In this document: positions 1-10,643 of the stretch, one piece after another
How the letters are laid out: the number at the start of each line of letters is the position of its first letter
Position numbering within the stretch: the first letter of the stretch is position 1
Notes under the pieces: model-generated
What the model was told of the DNA's origin: nothing
What the model saw: only the letters and a program-made list of their open reading frames with translations
The model's database searches: none
From: Alviniconcha marisindica
Taxonomy: Eukaryota > Mollusca > Gastropoda > Provannidae
DNA: 64,000 nt
Assembly: GCA_018857735.1 (NCBI GenBank)
Contig: JABMCL010002043.1
Location: forward strand, 1-64,000
Direction: 5' to 3'
Program-made: the position numbers and the translations under genes

Positions 1-790
1 TGTGAAAGGAAAAACTCCCCACATAAAAATGAAGCCAGCACGGGATGTGTATGAGAAACTCCCACGATAAAAATGAAACCACCAGAGGATGTGTAAGAGA
101 AACTCCCCACATAAAACTGAAGCCTGCACGGGATGTTTAAGAAAACTTCCGAAAATAAAACTGACCCCAGCACGGGATGTGTAAGAGAAACTCCCCACAT
201 TAAAAGAAAAGAAGCCAGCACGGGATGTGTAAGAGAAACTACCCACAGATACGTAATGCCAGCTTGGGATGTGCAAGAGAAACCCCCCACAGAAAAGTAA
301 AACCAGCATGGGATGTGTAAGAGAAACTCCCCACATAAAAATGAAGCTGATGTGTCCGCTGATCCAATGAAAGTTAGCTCGTGATGTGTAAGAGAAACTC
401 CCCAGATAAAAATGAAGCCAGAACGGGATGTGTAAGAGATACTCCCCAGATAAAAATGACGCCACTATGGGATATGCAGGAGAAACTCCCCAGATAAAAA
501 TGAAGGCAGCCCCGGATGTGTAAGAGAAACTCCCCCAATAAAAAGAAAAGAAAAAAGGAAGCAGCCCGGATGTGTAAGAGAAACTCCGTAGAGAAAAAAA
601 TGAAGCCAGCACGGGACGTGTAACAGAAACTCCTTGCATAAAAATCACAGCGCGGGATGCGTAACAGAAACTCCCCACATAAAAAAACAAAGCATGGGAT
701 GTGTAAGAGAAGCTCCCCGCATAAAAGTGAAGCCAGCACAGGATATTTCAGAGAAACTCCCCAAATAAAAATGAAGCCAGCACGGGACGT
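1..790. repeat. Minisatellite, unit about 44 bp, open at left edge
   Basis: About 17 diverged copies of a unit containing GGGATGTGTAAGAGAAACTC followed by CCCACATAAAAATGAAGCCAG. The array already runs at base 1, so its true start is outside the window. Reading frames that cross it are by-products of the repeat and have no recognisable domain. Confidence 0.9.
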
Positions 791-1197
791 TCTTTTTAGC
801 ATTCCATATGTCTCGGTTCTCTTCAAAACACTTCTTTTTAGGGCTTTTTGTTAGGTCTTTGTCTACTTCAAACACTTCTTTTTAGGGCTTTTTGTTAGGT
901 CTTTGTCTACCCAGCTATTCTTCTTAGTGGTTTTGCTCCTTTTACTACTTAGTATGACTGCTTTCTATTATGTAGGGCTCCTTTCTCTCTTCTGAGTGCG
1001 ATTTCCTTGCATAATAAAGTTATGTATGGTAGTTTCACAGAGGGAAAAAAATAAAAAAAATAAAAATGGCTGTCTGCGTGGGTAAAATAAAAAAATGAAG
1101 GAAATTAAATTTAAGGTATAAAGTTATTAAGAACTAATGCCCCATCTCTACTCAACTCCCATTATACAAAGAAACCCACAATGAAACAGAACAAGAC

Positions 1198-1257
<60 letters not shown>

Positions 1258-1325
1258 CCCTGTAGACTGCAATCTTGTGGCACACTAATTAGATGATATA
1301 TATATATATATATTATATTATATAT

Positions 1326-1356
<31 letters not shown>

Positions 1357-2630
1357 ATGTGTGTGTGCAGTCTTGTACAACGCATATGTGCACAAATCCA
1401 TACATCAAACAGTCTTAGTACCAATTACGATAACACTACAGTCTACCTTTTATAAATATTATATATCTGTATTATGTCTCCTTATAAGGAATTTAAAAAT
1501 TCAGCTTTAGCATTTTGGCAGTGGTAGCAAGTCTTTATCATCTATCTGTCAGCTTATAATCAAATATGAAAAAGGTGTCAGACTTGAGTCAAGGCAGCCA
1601 TTCCAAATCAATCAAAGACTGGTGTGCCCTTGCTTTGTAGGTGGCTGAACAATTGGGTTTGTGAAAAACGTATCATAGAATAGGTATGGTCCCTTAACTG
1701 CAGCTTACATTGATAAATGATATCAGTTATGAAATGTTGCTAGTTAAAGCTTTGTCAGTTTCAAGCATGTCGTCCATGCCAAAAAGAATAAAGATTTCAC
1801 TGAAAATTAATTGCCAGGATGAGAACAATTGTCTATAGATAACAGACACTGCTAGATCAGTTCATAATTTCTGGGTTACTTGACAAGGATCAAAGTAGGT
1901 GTGAGATGCTATCACTCCTCATGTCTACAAAATGAACATACTGAAGAATCACATATCCCGCAAAAGACTAAAAAAAATATATATATATATAAAATCTTAA
2001 TATAGGCCTAATGTGGTGTAATAGGGTATATTCTATATTTTTATGAAAAAGGGAAGGCTTTAAATTATTTTTGAGAAAAAGAAAGGCTTGAAAATTTAAA
2101 GTATGTTCAAGTAACCTTGTACAAACGAAATCAGCGCATGAGCATTAAACAAGCTACACAAACTCATTAGACATACCTAACAGGAAATCTACCTAGAAAC
2201 AGCGGGCATTCTATATTGTATTCACACTTTGCTGGTTCAAGTTTTATTTGGCCTTACGCAAAGAACCAGTTAAAAATGCAACGCTAAGGAGTTTTTTTTT
2301 TTTTTTTTTTTGAACCTCAGTTGCATGCAGACCTATTACTTCACTTCTTTTTTTGATTACTTTTTTTCTTTCTTTCTTTTTTTTCTTTTTCTTTTTCGTT
2401 GTGGTTCGTAGGTCTTCTTCATCGGTTTTTCTTTTTGTGTGTGTGTTTTTGGTCAAACTCTAACAAATGCATAGTTCCACACAAACGTATATAAGTATGT
2501 AAAATATATAGCTCAAGGATGCTATGAATCAGTAATGGACATTTTTTTTTTTTTTTTTTAAGAGTCTGCATATGGACACAGTTTATACTGATTATTATGT
2601 ATTTCTCAAACTTAATTCTCTTTCAAAAAA
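791..2630. other. Non-genic stretch with microsatellites
   Basis: I see no gene here. It holds a duplicated segment at about 835-905 (TTCTTTTTAGGGCTTTTTGT twice), a (CA)n tract at 1200-1254, an AT-rich alternating tract at 1295-1360, and poly-T runs near 2290 and 2540. The rest is AT-rich unique-looking sequence. Confidence 0.7.
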
Positions 2631-2639
2631 ATAATAGAT

Positions 2640-3300
2640 CAAAATATTTACCATATTTGTATTTACTAATAAACATTTTTGCTATTAAAATAACATGATT
2701 GATGGCTAGAACGTCACTGCTGTTCTCCGTTTCATTATATCCAAATAATACGTCCTTTAATTTTAATTTTATTAATTTATCAAATTTCAAATATGCATAT
2801 TCCTCAACTTTTTCCAAATGAATTTCATTTTACCACAAGACCAAAAGAAATGTTCAATGTAATCAATTTCATCTGTGCAGAATTTAGTTTCTATTTTCAG
2901 ATATTCCCATTCTATGTAGTAGTATGTTTGTTGGATATATATTATGGAGAATTTTCCAGTGAAGCACTAACAATCGAATCTCTTTCGTGCATTTTTTGGC
3001 TAGATTCCAGTTGCAGTCTGTAATGTGTATCTGTAACTTATGCTGCCAAAATCCAACAGAGCAGGGTATAACGTTATCTTTGTTGACAATCAGTTTTAAA
3101 AGATGTCGGCTTCTTCAAATATTGGTCAAGTTTTTTAATAATAACCTGGTCTATTTCAAGTTCAGTTGTTTGTTTATTGGCAGAGATCCAATCTAACCAA
3201 TGTTTTGGAATAGCGTTAATAATTGCGTTGTAATCTAAAACAATACTTCCTCTGTTATTCACTATTATCTGTTTCAGTCGGCCACAGACCACAACTGACT
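2640..3300 (-). pseudogene. Decayed non-LTR retrotransposon (LINE) ORF2 C-terminal fragment
   Basis: Read on the minus strand in shifting frames, the segment resembles the C-terminal part of a LINE reverse-transcriptase ORF: first IINAIPKHW near 3210, then CTDEIDYIEHFFWSCG near 2840-2880 (the zinc-knuckle-like C..EtieHlFWsC block typical of this region), then INHVILIAKMFISKYKYGK near 2650-2700. Stop codons and frame changes separate the blocks, so it is a dead fragment. The family assignment rests on pattern recognition only. Confidence 0.65.
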
Positions 3301-3320
3301 TTACTGAGAAGAGAAACTGA

Positions 3321-3408
3321 GGCGGAGAGCCGAAGCGGATTCGAACCCGCGAAGTCCTCTGCTTACCAGCGGCCTAACGCCTTACCGCTAGGCCTGACCG
3401 GCTCACAT
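3321..3408 (-). mobile_element. tRNA-like SINE head
   Basis: On the minus strand there is an A-box-like TAGCGGTAAGG, then about 35 bp later a perfect B-box GGTTCGAATCC, with complementary ends (GAGCCGG / TTCGGCTC) giving a partial acceptor stem. The anticodon arm does not fold cleanly, so a pol III-type SINE head is more likely than a working tRNA gene. It sits just upstream (minus sense) of the LINE remnant. Confidence 0.55.
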
Positions 3409-3423
3409 ACACAGCTCCTGTAA

Positions 3424-3600
3424 GTAAATAAGTAAACATGGTGCTTAACGTCCACAGAAACCATAAGGGACGGGGAGAAGGGGAGGAAGGGGGTTTGGAG
3501 GTGGGGGGCGGCCGGAAGAGCGGAGAGATTATAATAATACCGGCCTATCGCTACACTGTCACCATCAGAATGATTCCTGCTTTCAGCTCCTGAGCTCTGC
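3424..3600 (-). mobile_element. Dispersed repeat, SINE-like body (copy 1)
   Basis: The minus strand carries a GAGCTCAGGAGCTG start, then CCCGTCCCTTATGGTTTCTG and GTGGACGTTAAGCA, ending in a TTACTTA-type tail. The same block recurs on the plus strand at 13097-13196 and 60495-60655, which identifies it as an interspersed repeat. Confidence 0.6.
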
Positions 3601-3658
3601 ATGGACTTATATATATAGGTCCATGGCTAAATGCGTATATACACGCGGACATTAAGCC

Positions 3659-3666
3659 CCACGTCA
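3659..3666 (-). promoter_or_regulatory. UPRE core TGACGTGG
   Basis: Plus strand CCACGTCA is TGACGTGG on the minus strand, the consensus core bound by ATF6/XBP1 in unfolded-protein-response promoters. It lies about 300 bp upstream of the ERSE and is followed at once by a CACGTG E-box (3668-3673). An 8-bp motif can occur by chance; the case rests on its position near a chaperone gene. Confidence 0.45.
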
Positions 3667-3667
3667 C

Positions 3668-3673
3668 CACGTG
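3668..3673. promoter_or_regulatory. E-box CACGTG
   Basis: A palindromic E-box of the class bound by USF and related bHLH-zipper factors, 2 bp from the UPRE core. Further CACGTG sites occur at 4199-4204 and near 4473, in the presumed first intron of HYOU1. Confidence 0.35.
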
Positions 3674-3906
3674 TAACTTACGATCTTTGCTTTCACGCAT
3701 CAACAGGTTGGTTTGCGTCGTCTGCTGTGAACTTTGCGACTATTGTGTGTAGCAGTTCCTGAATTTCTTAACTGAAAACTGTTGTAAATTTTAATGGTAT
3801 TATTCACAGACATCACAGCAAAACTAATGAGTTCGATTTTTCCATATTAACTTTCAGCTTTCGTGTTTTGGTGGTGATTTCGTCGGTTGCGTGAGAAATA
3901 TATTTT

Positions 3907-3916
3907 ACCGGAAGTG
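3907..3916 (+). promoter_or_regulatory. ETS/GABP-type site ACCGGAAGTG
   Basis: A perfect ETS-family core (CCGGAAGT), common in TATA-less promoters, 46 bp upstream of the ERSE in a locally CpG-richer stretch. It supports placing the HYOU1 promoter here. Confidence 0.4.
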
Positions 3917-3961
3917 TACGTGTTGTTACGAGTCGAGGGGTCGCGGTAGCTTATAATTTGC

Positions 3962-3980
3962 CCAATCAGAGAACGCCACG
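3962..3980 (+). promoter_or_regulatory. ER stress response element (ERSE) of HYOU1
   Basis: The sequence is CCAAT, nine bases, then CCACG: an exact match to the ERSE consensus CCAAT-N9-CCACG, in which NF-Y binds CCAAT and ATF6 or XBP1 binds CCACG. ERSEs drive ER-chaperone genes including mammalian HYOU1. It lies 2.1 kb upstream of the start codon but just ahead of the likely non-coding exon 1, the normal distance from a transcription start. Site seen directly; function inferred. Confidence 0.8.
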
Positions 3981-4019
3981 GTCGCAACTTCCTACAGATG
4001 CCGGTGCTGAGAGTCCCAA

Positions 4020-4106
4020 CCTTCTAAAAACACGACTTGCTTTTTCAGTGTCACTGGCAGACTTAAAACAGAACAAGTCAACAAGGCGATTTGACAGACT
4101 TTTGAG
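4020..4106 (+). other. Probable HYOU1 non-coding exon 1 (5' end uncertain)
   Basis: Exon 2 has an acceptor only 14 bases before the start codon, so a 5' UTR exon must lie upstream. A good donor, GAG then GTAAAG, falls at 4107, about 125 bp after the ERSE. The 5' end is a guess based on usual ERSE-to-start distances. Confidence 0.4.
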
Positions 4107-4327
4107 GTAAAGTGTTCGAATAATTCGACTGGACGTATTGTTGTGCCGGCAGAGTATCACGACTTATTTCTCACATCGTCTGTTTTCTTTGTCGTCTGCA
4201 CGTGGGTGACACTGACAGGATGTCGCACCGTGCGATCGTCAAAAGCTGTTTATTTTTATCAGATTTTTGGTAGAGCAGACTTTTGTAAATTACTAGCGTC
4301 TGCCTTTTTCCGAAAAGCACAATGGGT

Positions 4328-4402
<75 letters not shown>

Positions 4403-6050
4403 CGATCGGGGAGTGGGACTGGAAGTTTTTATAATAAATTTTGCCATTCTGATTCTTTAGTGGCAGCGTGCACACGTGTATCACTGGTTTAGGGATCATT
4501 GTGTAAGGTGTTCTGTAAGTGTAACATTACTAACATTAACAATGACATATTTGTAAGAATTTTGATCATTAGATGTAAGTTTGTAACGTAATGATGTATA
4601 GTATACACACAAACTTCAGTCAAAATAGGCTGGTACAGTGGTAGTGGTACATGTATACATGTGTCTCTTGACTTGCGCTTCGTTGCTGTAGCTGAAGTGT
4701 AGGCAACCAACTTCTTTAATTATACTAATAAGTATGTCTATGAGTTCACACTGAGGACAGGGGATCCATGTGCTGGGAGAATGAATGAGTGACAGTTGAC
4801 GTACATGCTTTCAAATGCCTTGTTTTGGTTAGCGTTTGTGTAGATCTTTGTGTGTGTGTGCAACAAAATTTAGCAAAAACCTGCAATTACTGAATGAATT
4901 AGTGCAGACATGCATTTGTCTGTTGACTGTTATTTATATTTGCAATGCATACATCATTACATGTGTGTGTTGATAATATGTTCTTTTGTGTGGGTGTTTT
5001 TTGTTGTTACTGTGTGTGTGTGTGTGTGTTTTAAGTTTATTGCTTATAGCCTTATTACCATAATTTGGTGTGAAACTGATCAATACTATGATGCCGAATG
5101 TAATTGTAAATTTTTATTTCCAGAAATCACACATTTGTGACAGTTTTGTTCGGAAATTAACTATCAAACTTCAAAGCATGCTAGGCTGATCATCTCTTCA
5201 AGTTCAACAGACACCAAAGATGCAGGAAAGCAAGGCCAGTGAACGTTTATAAGTTCTACCATGGCTCCATGGCCATTGACACTGGTCAACAAGCATCTAT
5301 CAGTCATCCATCCCAGTGTCAGAGGAGCCTGTTCAGTTGTGTCGGACACTCTCTCTCAGTCTTACAGTTACACCCCGTGCCCTCCTGCCGAACAGACTAC
5401 AGAACATTCTCTCATTTTCGTAACACAGTCATGGATTTGAATGACCTCATTGATGCTGTGGCTTCTGCCCCCACCCTTGAGTCGTTCCAGTCATGTTTAT
5501 CAAAATCGCTACCTTTAGAGTGGGCCCTACCAGTAAGTAGGGTTGATGATGATGACTAGGGCTGTGCCAGTCACTGGTGAGGATTTGCATCCACAGTGAC
5601 GGCTGTGGTAGTTGGATTGGCCTGGTCAAGAGATGACAAAAGCTGATGGGACACTCAACAGTGTGTGTGTGTGTATGTGTGTGTGTGAGGGAGAGAGAAC
5701 CTGTGTGTGAGTGTGTGTGTGTGTGCTTGTTGCTGCACAGCCCCAAACAGTAATATAATTTTTAATACGATGAAGGAGGTCACTTAGTGGAAGAAGAACA
5801 AGCAGTTTGCCAGTGGAGTGTGGTTCTGAATATAATATAATAATATGAAATAATGTATTTTGGTACACAGCTATAGAGAAAAAACTTTAATAATAACTTA
5901 TAGAAACTGAACTGACAAACACCACTTGAACATGCGCCATAAGGGAGGAGTTTCAGTTCCTTTAAATAAATAAAAATTAAGTGTTATTTGTTAATGACAC
6001 ATTTTTTGTTTGTTTGTTCATTTTAGTTTTCAGGCCTTTTCTGTTTTCAG
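4107..6050. other. Presumed HYOU1 intron 1
   Basis: Contains a (CT)n tract at 4331-4400, GT-rich tracts near 5012-5030 and 5660-5725, and an ORF at 5239-5559 whose tail (ASAPTLESFQSCLSKSLP) recalls the end of LINE ORF2 proteins (A.TL..FK..L). That likeness is weak. No other gene is seen. Confidence 0.5.
4331..4400. repeat. (CT)n microsatellite
   Basis: About 35 uninterrupted CT units. The reading frames across it are low-complexity and not coding. Confidence 0.97.
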
Positions 6051-6140
6051 ATAAATAAATTTCCATGATGCATTGGTGGGGGCCACCAAAGTTACTGCTG
6101 TGTTTCACCCTCTTCTTCGCCTTGTGCCTTCCAGCCATGG
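6051..6140 (+). CDS. HYOU1: HYOU1 exon 2: start codon and signal peptide
   Basis: Acceptor TTTTCAG at 6050, ATG at 6065, donor GTAAGC at 6141. It codes for 25 residues: [18 protein letters not shown] and then ALCLPAM, a classic signal peptide with a short N-terminus, a hydrophobic core and small residues before the cleavage site. Cleavage probably falls near the next exon's first residues (AMA, then RLAVMS). Ends in phase 1. Confidence 0.93.
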
Positions 6141-9100
6141 GTAAGCAAGTTATTATGTGTATGCATGCATTGTGGCTCATGTTATAGTTAATGTTATAAT
6201 ACTATTGGGTGGTTCAGGCAGGGTTGTTAACTTGCTTGACTTTTGCCCGGCATTGCTTACGTCCCTTGGCTGCTTTTATTTCCGGTGCATACTTTCTTCC
6301 CAATGGAAGGTGGTGACAGTGAATTTGCGAATTTTACACTGCCAACTATAAAGACATTTTTGGAGGCACATAGTCAGAATGTGTCTGGCAACAAGCAATG
6401 ACTTGTTGCTTGTGCTATAGGGTGCCCCAAAACACATTTTTCAACGAATTCACGATCTTCTGGCCAGCCAAAAAATGATGCAAACACATCTTTTTCCCAC
6501 CCTCCATCCCCTTTCCCAGGTAATTTTTGCAGCTGCAACAGTGGTGGCATTTGTACTGCTTAACAATCCCAGGGTCAACTTCCATTGCACACTCCGAGCA
6601 TCGCTTTCCGGCACCTTCCTTCAAACTCTGCCAGATTTAGTTATGCCACTGAAGGGTCATTCTTTATTTCCGCGCAGCTGTCCAGAGACGTGGTCAGCGC
6701 CCTCCGAAAGGTTTGGGTACTAATATGACTGTAGAAGCAGCCTAGCACCAAAGCACGCACATAAACATGAGCCACATCCACCCCTGGTAAGAAAGTGTTC
6801 CGTCTCGATTGAAATGATTGTGGTTTTATTTGCGCTGGTGTAAACTTTGTTGGCAGCTATAATTGTATAAATGACATGCCTTGTTTTATTTGAGTTGTTT
6901 GTAACAAACTTGTTACTCCTTGAGCACCACAAAAAAACTGCTTGTTAGCTGACAGTTTTCTGGACCCTATGGCGTAACTAAATACGGCAGTGGTTGAAGG
7001 AAGGATGTCGTAAACCAGTGCTTGGAGTTTGCTTCCATTGTTATAATCAGCGTGAGGCAATGTCTACTCAGAAATCGGCCCTGAAGTGACTCTGCAACCT
7101 CTCGCGACTTCTTGTGCGAAAGATTACAAAGGGCATTCACTCGTGCAAACCAGCTTCAATAAACCGCCCGATAGTATCAGTCTAGGTAGTTTCCTCCCTT
7201 TCTTTCTGTTTTCTTTTTTTTAATTTGACTTATAAAGAGGATCATTTTTGCTGCTGTTCTGCCAAACCAAAAAGAGGATGGGATTTATCTGTGGCTGCAA
7301 ACGCATGTAAACACCTGTTCCAAGTAAATTTCATTTCAAGAATTGGAACAATGGAAGCATAGTTTAAATTTGTAGAATTGAAAGCACAATTTAAATTGGT
7401 AGGAATGTGTATGAAATTTAAAACAAGCTGCTTACAGCTACAGTACATTACTGTGATGTAGCTCTTTTTACAGTAAAGATCATTTCCTTAATAGTTACCA
7501 TACTTCAGTGATTCTTCTGGTAAATTTATACAGTTAACTAGCTTGCACCACTTGCCTGAAGAGTCAAGTTAATAAAACCATTTAAAGAAACTGGATTTAA
7601 ATATGAGATAATGAGTAGAAGTGAATTAAATCTGATTAATAATTTCTTGGTCAGCAAAAAAAAAAAGCGGTGACAGTTTTGTTTTTATCTAAGTTGCTTT
7701 TGAGTAACTGAGAATACATCTGTTGATTATATATATAATGTACTGCTCTCTTCTTTTCCTACACAGCTCGACTTGCAGTGATGTCCATTGATCTTGGAGG
7801 CGAATTCATAAAAATTGCAATTGTCAAGGTAATTATACTGTTCAGTATTAATAAATAGAACCAAGACTTGTTAGCTGTAGCAAGATTTTTTAATTTTATT
7901 TTTTAAATTCAGTGGTGAAAAGAGCTCATCATACACTGTTCACTCTGTGCAATGCTTCACCCCAGTACAACCTTTTTTATTCTTTTGAAATTCAAAACTT
8001 AACCTCTGTCAGCTGCGTGCATCAGACCAGGATCACCAGCAGGACAAAGATAGTCGCAGTGTGGTCAGATCTCAGGCCAGACGTAAAATGGTTAATAAGT
8101 GTTGGCATTATTTGTTTTTAGTTTGGATTCAAAAGCCCATATATGTATATATGTATGTGTGTATATATATATAGAGAGAGAGATAGATATATAGATATAG
8201 ATATATATAATGTAAGTTTTAAGGCACATAATGATTATACAGATTACATTAACCCTTTTTTCCCCCCTGCAATAGGGCAAAGTGGTGTATACTTATTACA
8301 AAAAAATGACACACATTGTAGCTAGCACAATTGGTATTTATTGTCAGTGCGGTGAAGGGAGATTATTGATCAGTGACTTAATTGAACGTTGTTATCGGTT
8401 CAAGCTCTTCGTTTCCTTTCTGATCTTTGCTTGTGGCTAAACTGCATGTGAAATTTGCTTTCTGTAATGCCAGTATGCTAAGTACTATTTCATACTGTCA
8501 CAGATCAGTCCACTTTTTTGGAAGAATAAATGTTTGCAAGCAAACACTAGGCTGAAATAGTGAAAAAGGTGTAACATGAAAGTATGTTTAGTTTTATGTT
8601 ATATAGTATCTTTTTCAGCCTGATAAAATAACAATGTTTAGTTTTATATGATATCTTTTTCAGCCTGGTGTTCCAATGGAAATAGTGTTAAACAAGTAAG
8701 TAGCATTATTATTATTTTTTGTTGCTTTTTTTGTTTTTTTGTTTTTTGGCTTCCTGTTAAATTGGAGTTTGACTTTGAAGCTGGTTACTACATGATGAAT
8801 CGCATACTTATTTTGGGACTGGTAAATGGGAGTGGTTAACTTTCATACCGTCACTGAAATCTTTATATATGTATTTTTCAGTGTGGTGTTTTGAGTGTGT
8901 GTATGTGTGCAGGGAACAAAGGATGTTTCGCTAGAGAAAAGTAAATAAAACAGTGTTTCAGGTGTGAAAATAATCCATACATAATTGTTAAAGTCCACGA
9001 TATTTAACTGAAATGGTATGCATAGTCTTTAAAAATGAAAATATAAAATAAAAAGAAGAAGAAGAAGTTACTTGACAACTTGTGGTCTGGATGCATACAA

Positions 9101-10577
9101 TGTGCAATTTGCATGCAGCAAAACAAACAGGATATGTTTGGATAAACATTTTTGAGTGTTTAACAGTGCTTTTGCAGTCTCTGCACAAATTGACTCCTAC
9201 TCGTGGAACTTTTTGTTCATTTTAAGAAATTGTTGCCCATTTTATTGACTGCCCTTTATGTTGCTGAAAAGAGCAAATATCCTTCAGTGTTTCATCTTTA
9301 TGCTGTTGCTGAAAAGGGGAAGCAAATACCCTTTTAGTGTTCCATCTTTATGCTGTTACTGAAAAGGGAGAGCAAAGATCCTTTAGTGTTCCATCTTTAT
9401 GCTGTTGCTGAAAAGGGGAAGCAAAGATCCTTTAGTGTTCCATCGTTATGCTGTGTAGAAGTGGGGAGGCCTACATAAAAGATGCACTTAAAAGCGTTTT
9501 TCTTTATTTTTTTTCAGAGAGTCCGCACGGAAAACAAGGAGCATCGTTGCTTTTAGAGATGGAGAGAGACACTTTGCCAATGATGCATACAACACGGTAA
9601 CACTTCTTCTGACTTGAATTGCTTGTAGTCACTGTTATTGTCGTTTGCAAATGATGCATACAACACGGTAAAACTTCTTCTGACTTGAATTGCTTGTAGT
9701 CATTGTTATTGTCGTTTTCCACTCGAGCTGTCTCAGTGTGTATTTAGTTTATATATCCAAATTTTGTACCGCGAGCTGAGCTCTATTTTATGTCAGAGGT
9801 TCACACTTTATAAGTATTTTATTATTATTTATGAATACTTCATGCTTATTTCTCTTTAAAATGGCAAGCAGAAAATGCAGGCTAAGGCAAATGCACTAAG
9901 TCACGTCTTATAACATTGATTTCAGTGTTATCTTGCCAGGTGCTTCTTACAATAAAAACTTGCTTTAACAGTTTGTTTTGTCAATTTTATTCTGCTGTAA
10001 ACATGTTCAGTTTTTGTTGTTGCATTATAACTTGTACATATTGTTGCACCATCATCTTTGGAGTGGTTGTTTGTATGTGGCTTGTCATTGTTTTTGGAGA
10101 CAGATGTTCTTTTTCTTTAACCCATGATACAAGTGTCTACAGGAAAAAGGAAGTAGAGCATAGACTGATGTCATCAGTAGAACATGCAGTCATTTAAAAG
10201 CATGTGCCCAACCACACAGTTATAGATACTCATGATATCTGTATCCTTTACAGGCGGTGCGGTTTCCTGCCAAAGCGTTCTGGTTTCTGACCCATATAAT
10301 TGGGCGTAACTATGATGACCCGTTGGTGCAGCAGTTCCGGGAACGGTTCCCATTCTACAAGGACGTCATGGTGAAAGACGAAGAAAGAGGGACAGTCCTG
10401 TTCAAAGAAAATGAGTAAGTGTGGATGATGGTAGCAGACTTCTGAAGGGAAGAGATGACACGCTCTTTTGTTATCTTTTTCTGTATGTGGTTATTTATCT
10501 GCCTGTCTGTCTCTGTCTTTCTGCCTATTTGACTGCCTCCCTCTGTTTGACTGTCTGTCTGTCTCTCTGTGTTACTG

Positions 10578-10643
<66 letters not shown>

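Noticed and set aside
3321..3408. Functional tRNA gene on the minus strand
   Set aside because: A and B boxes are good but the anticodon arm does not fold properly and the segment lies within other mobile DNA; kept as SINE head.
5239..5559. Independent gene in HYOU1 intron 1
   Set aside because: No splice context or clear domain; at most a weak likeness to a LINE ORF2 tail.
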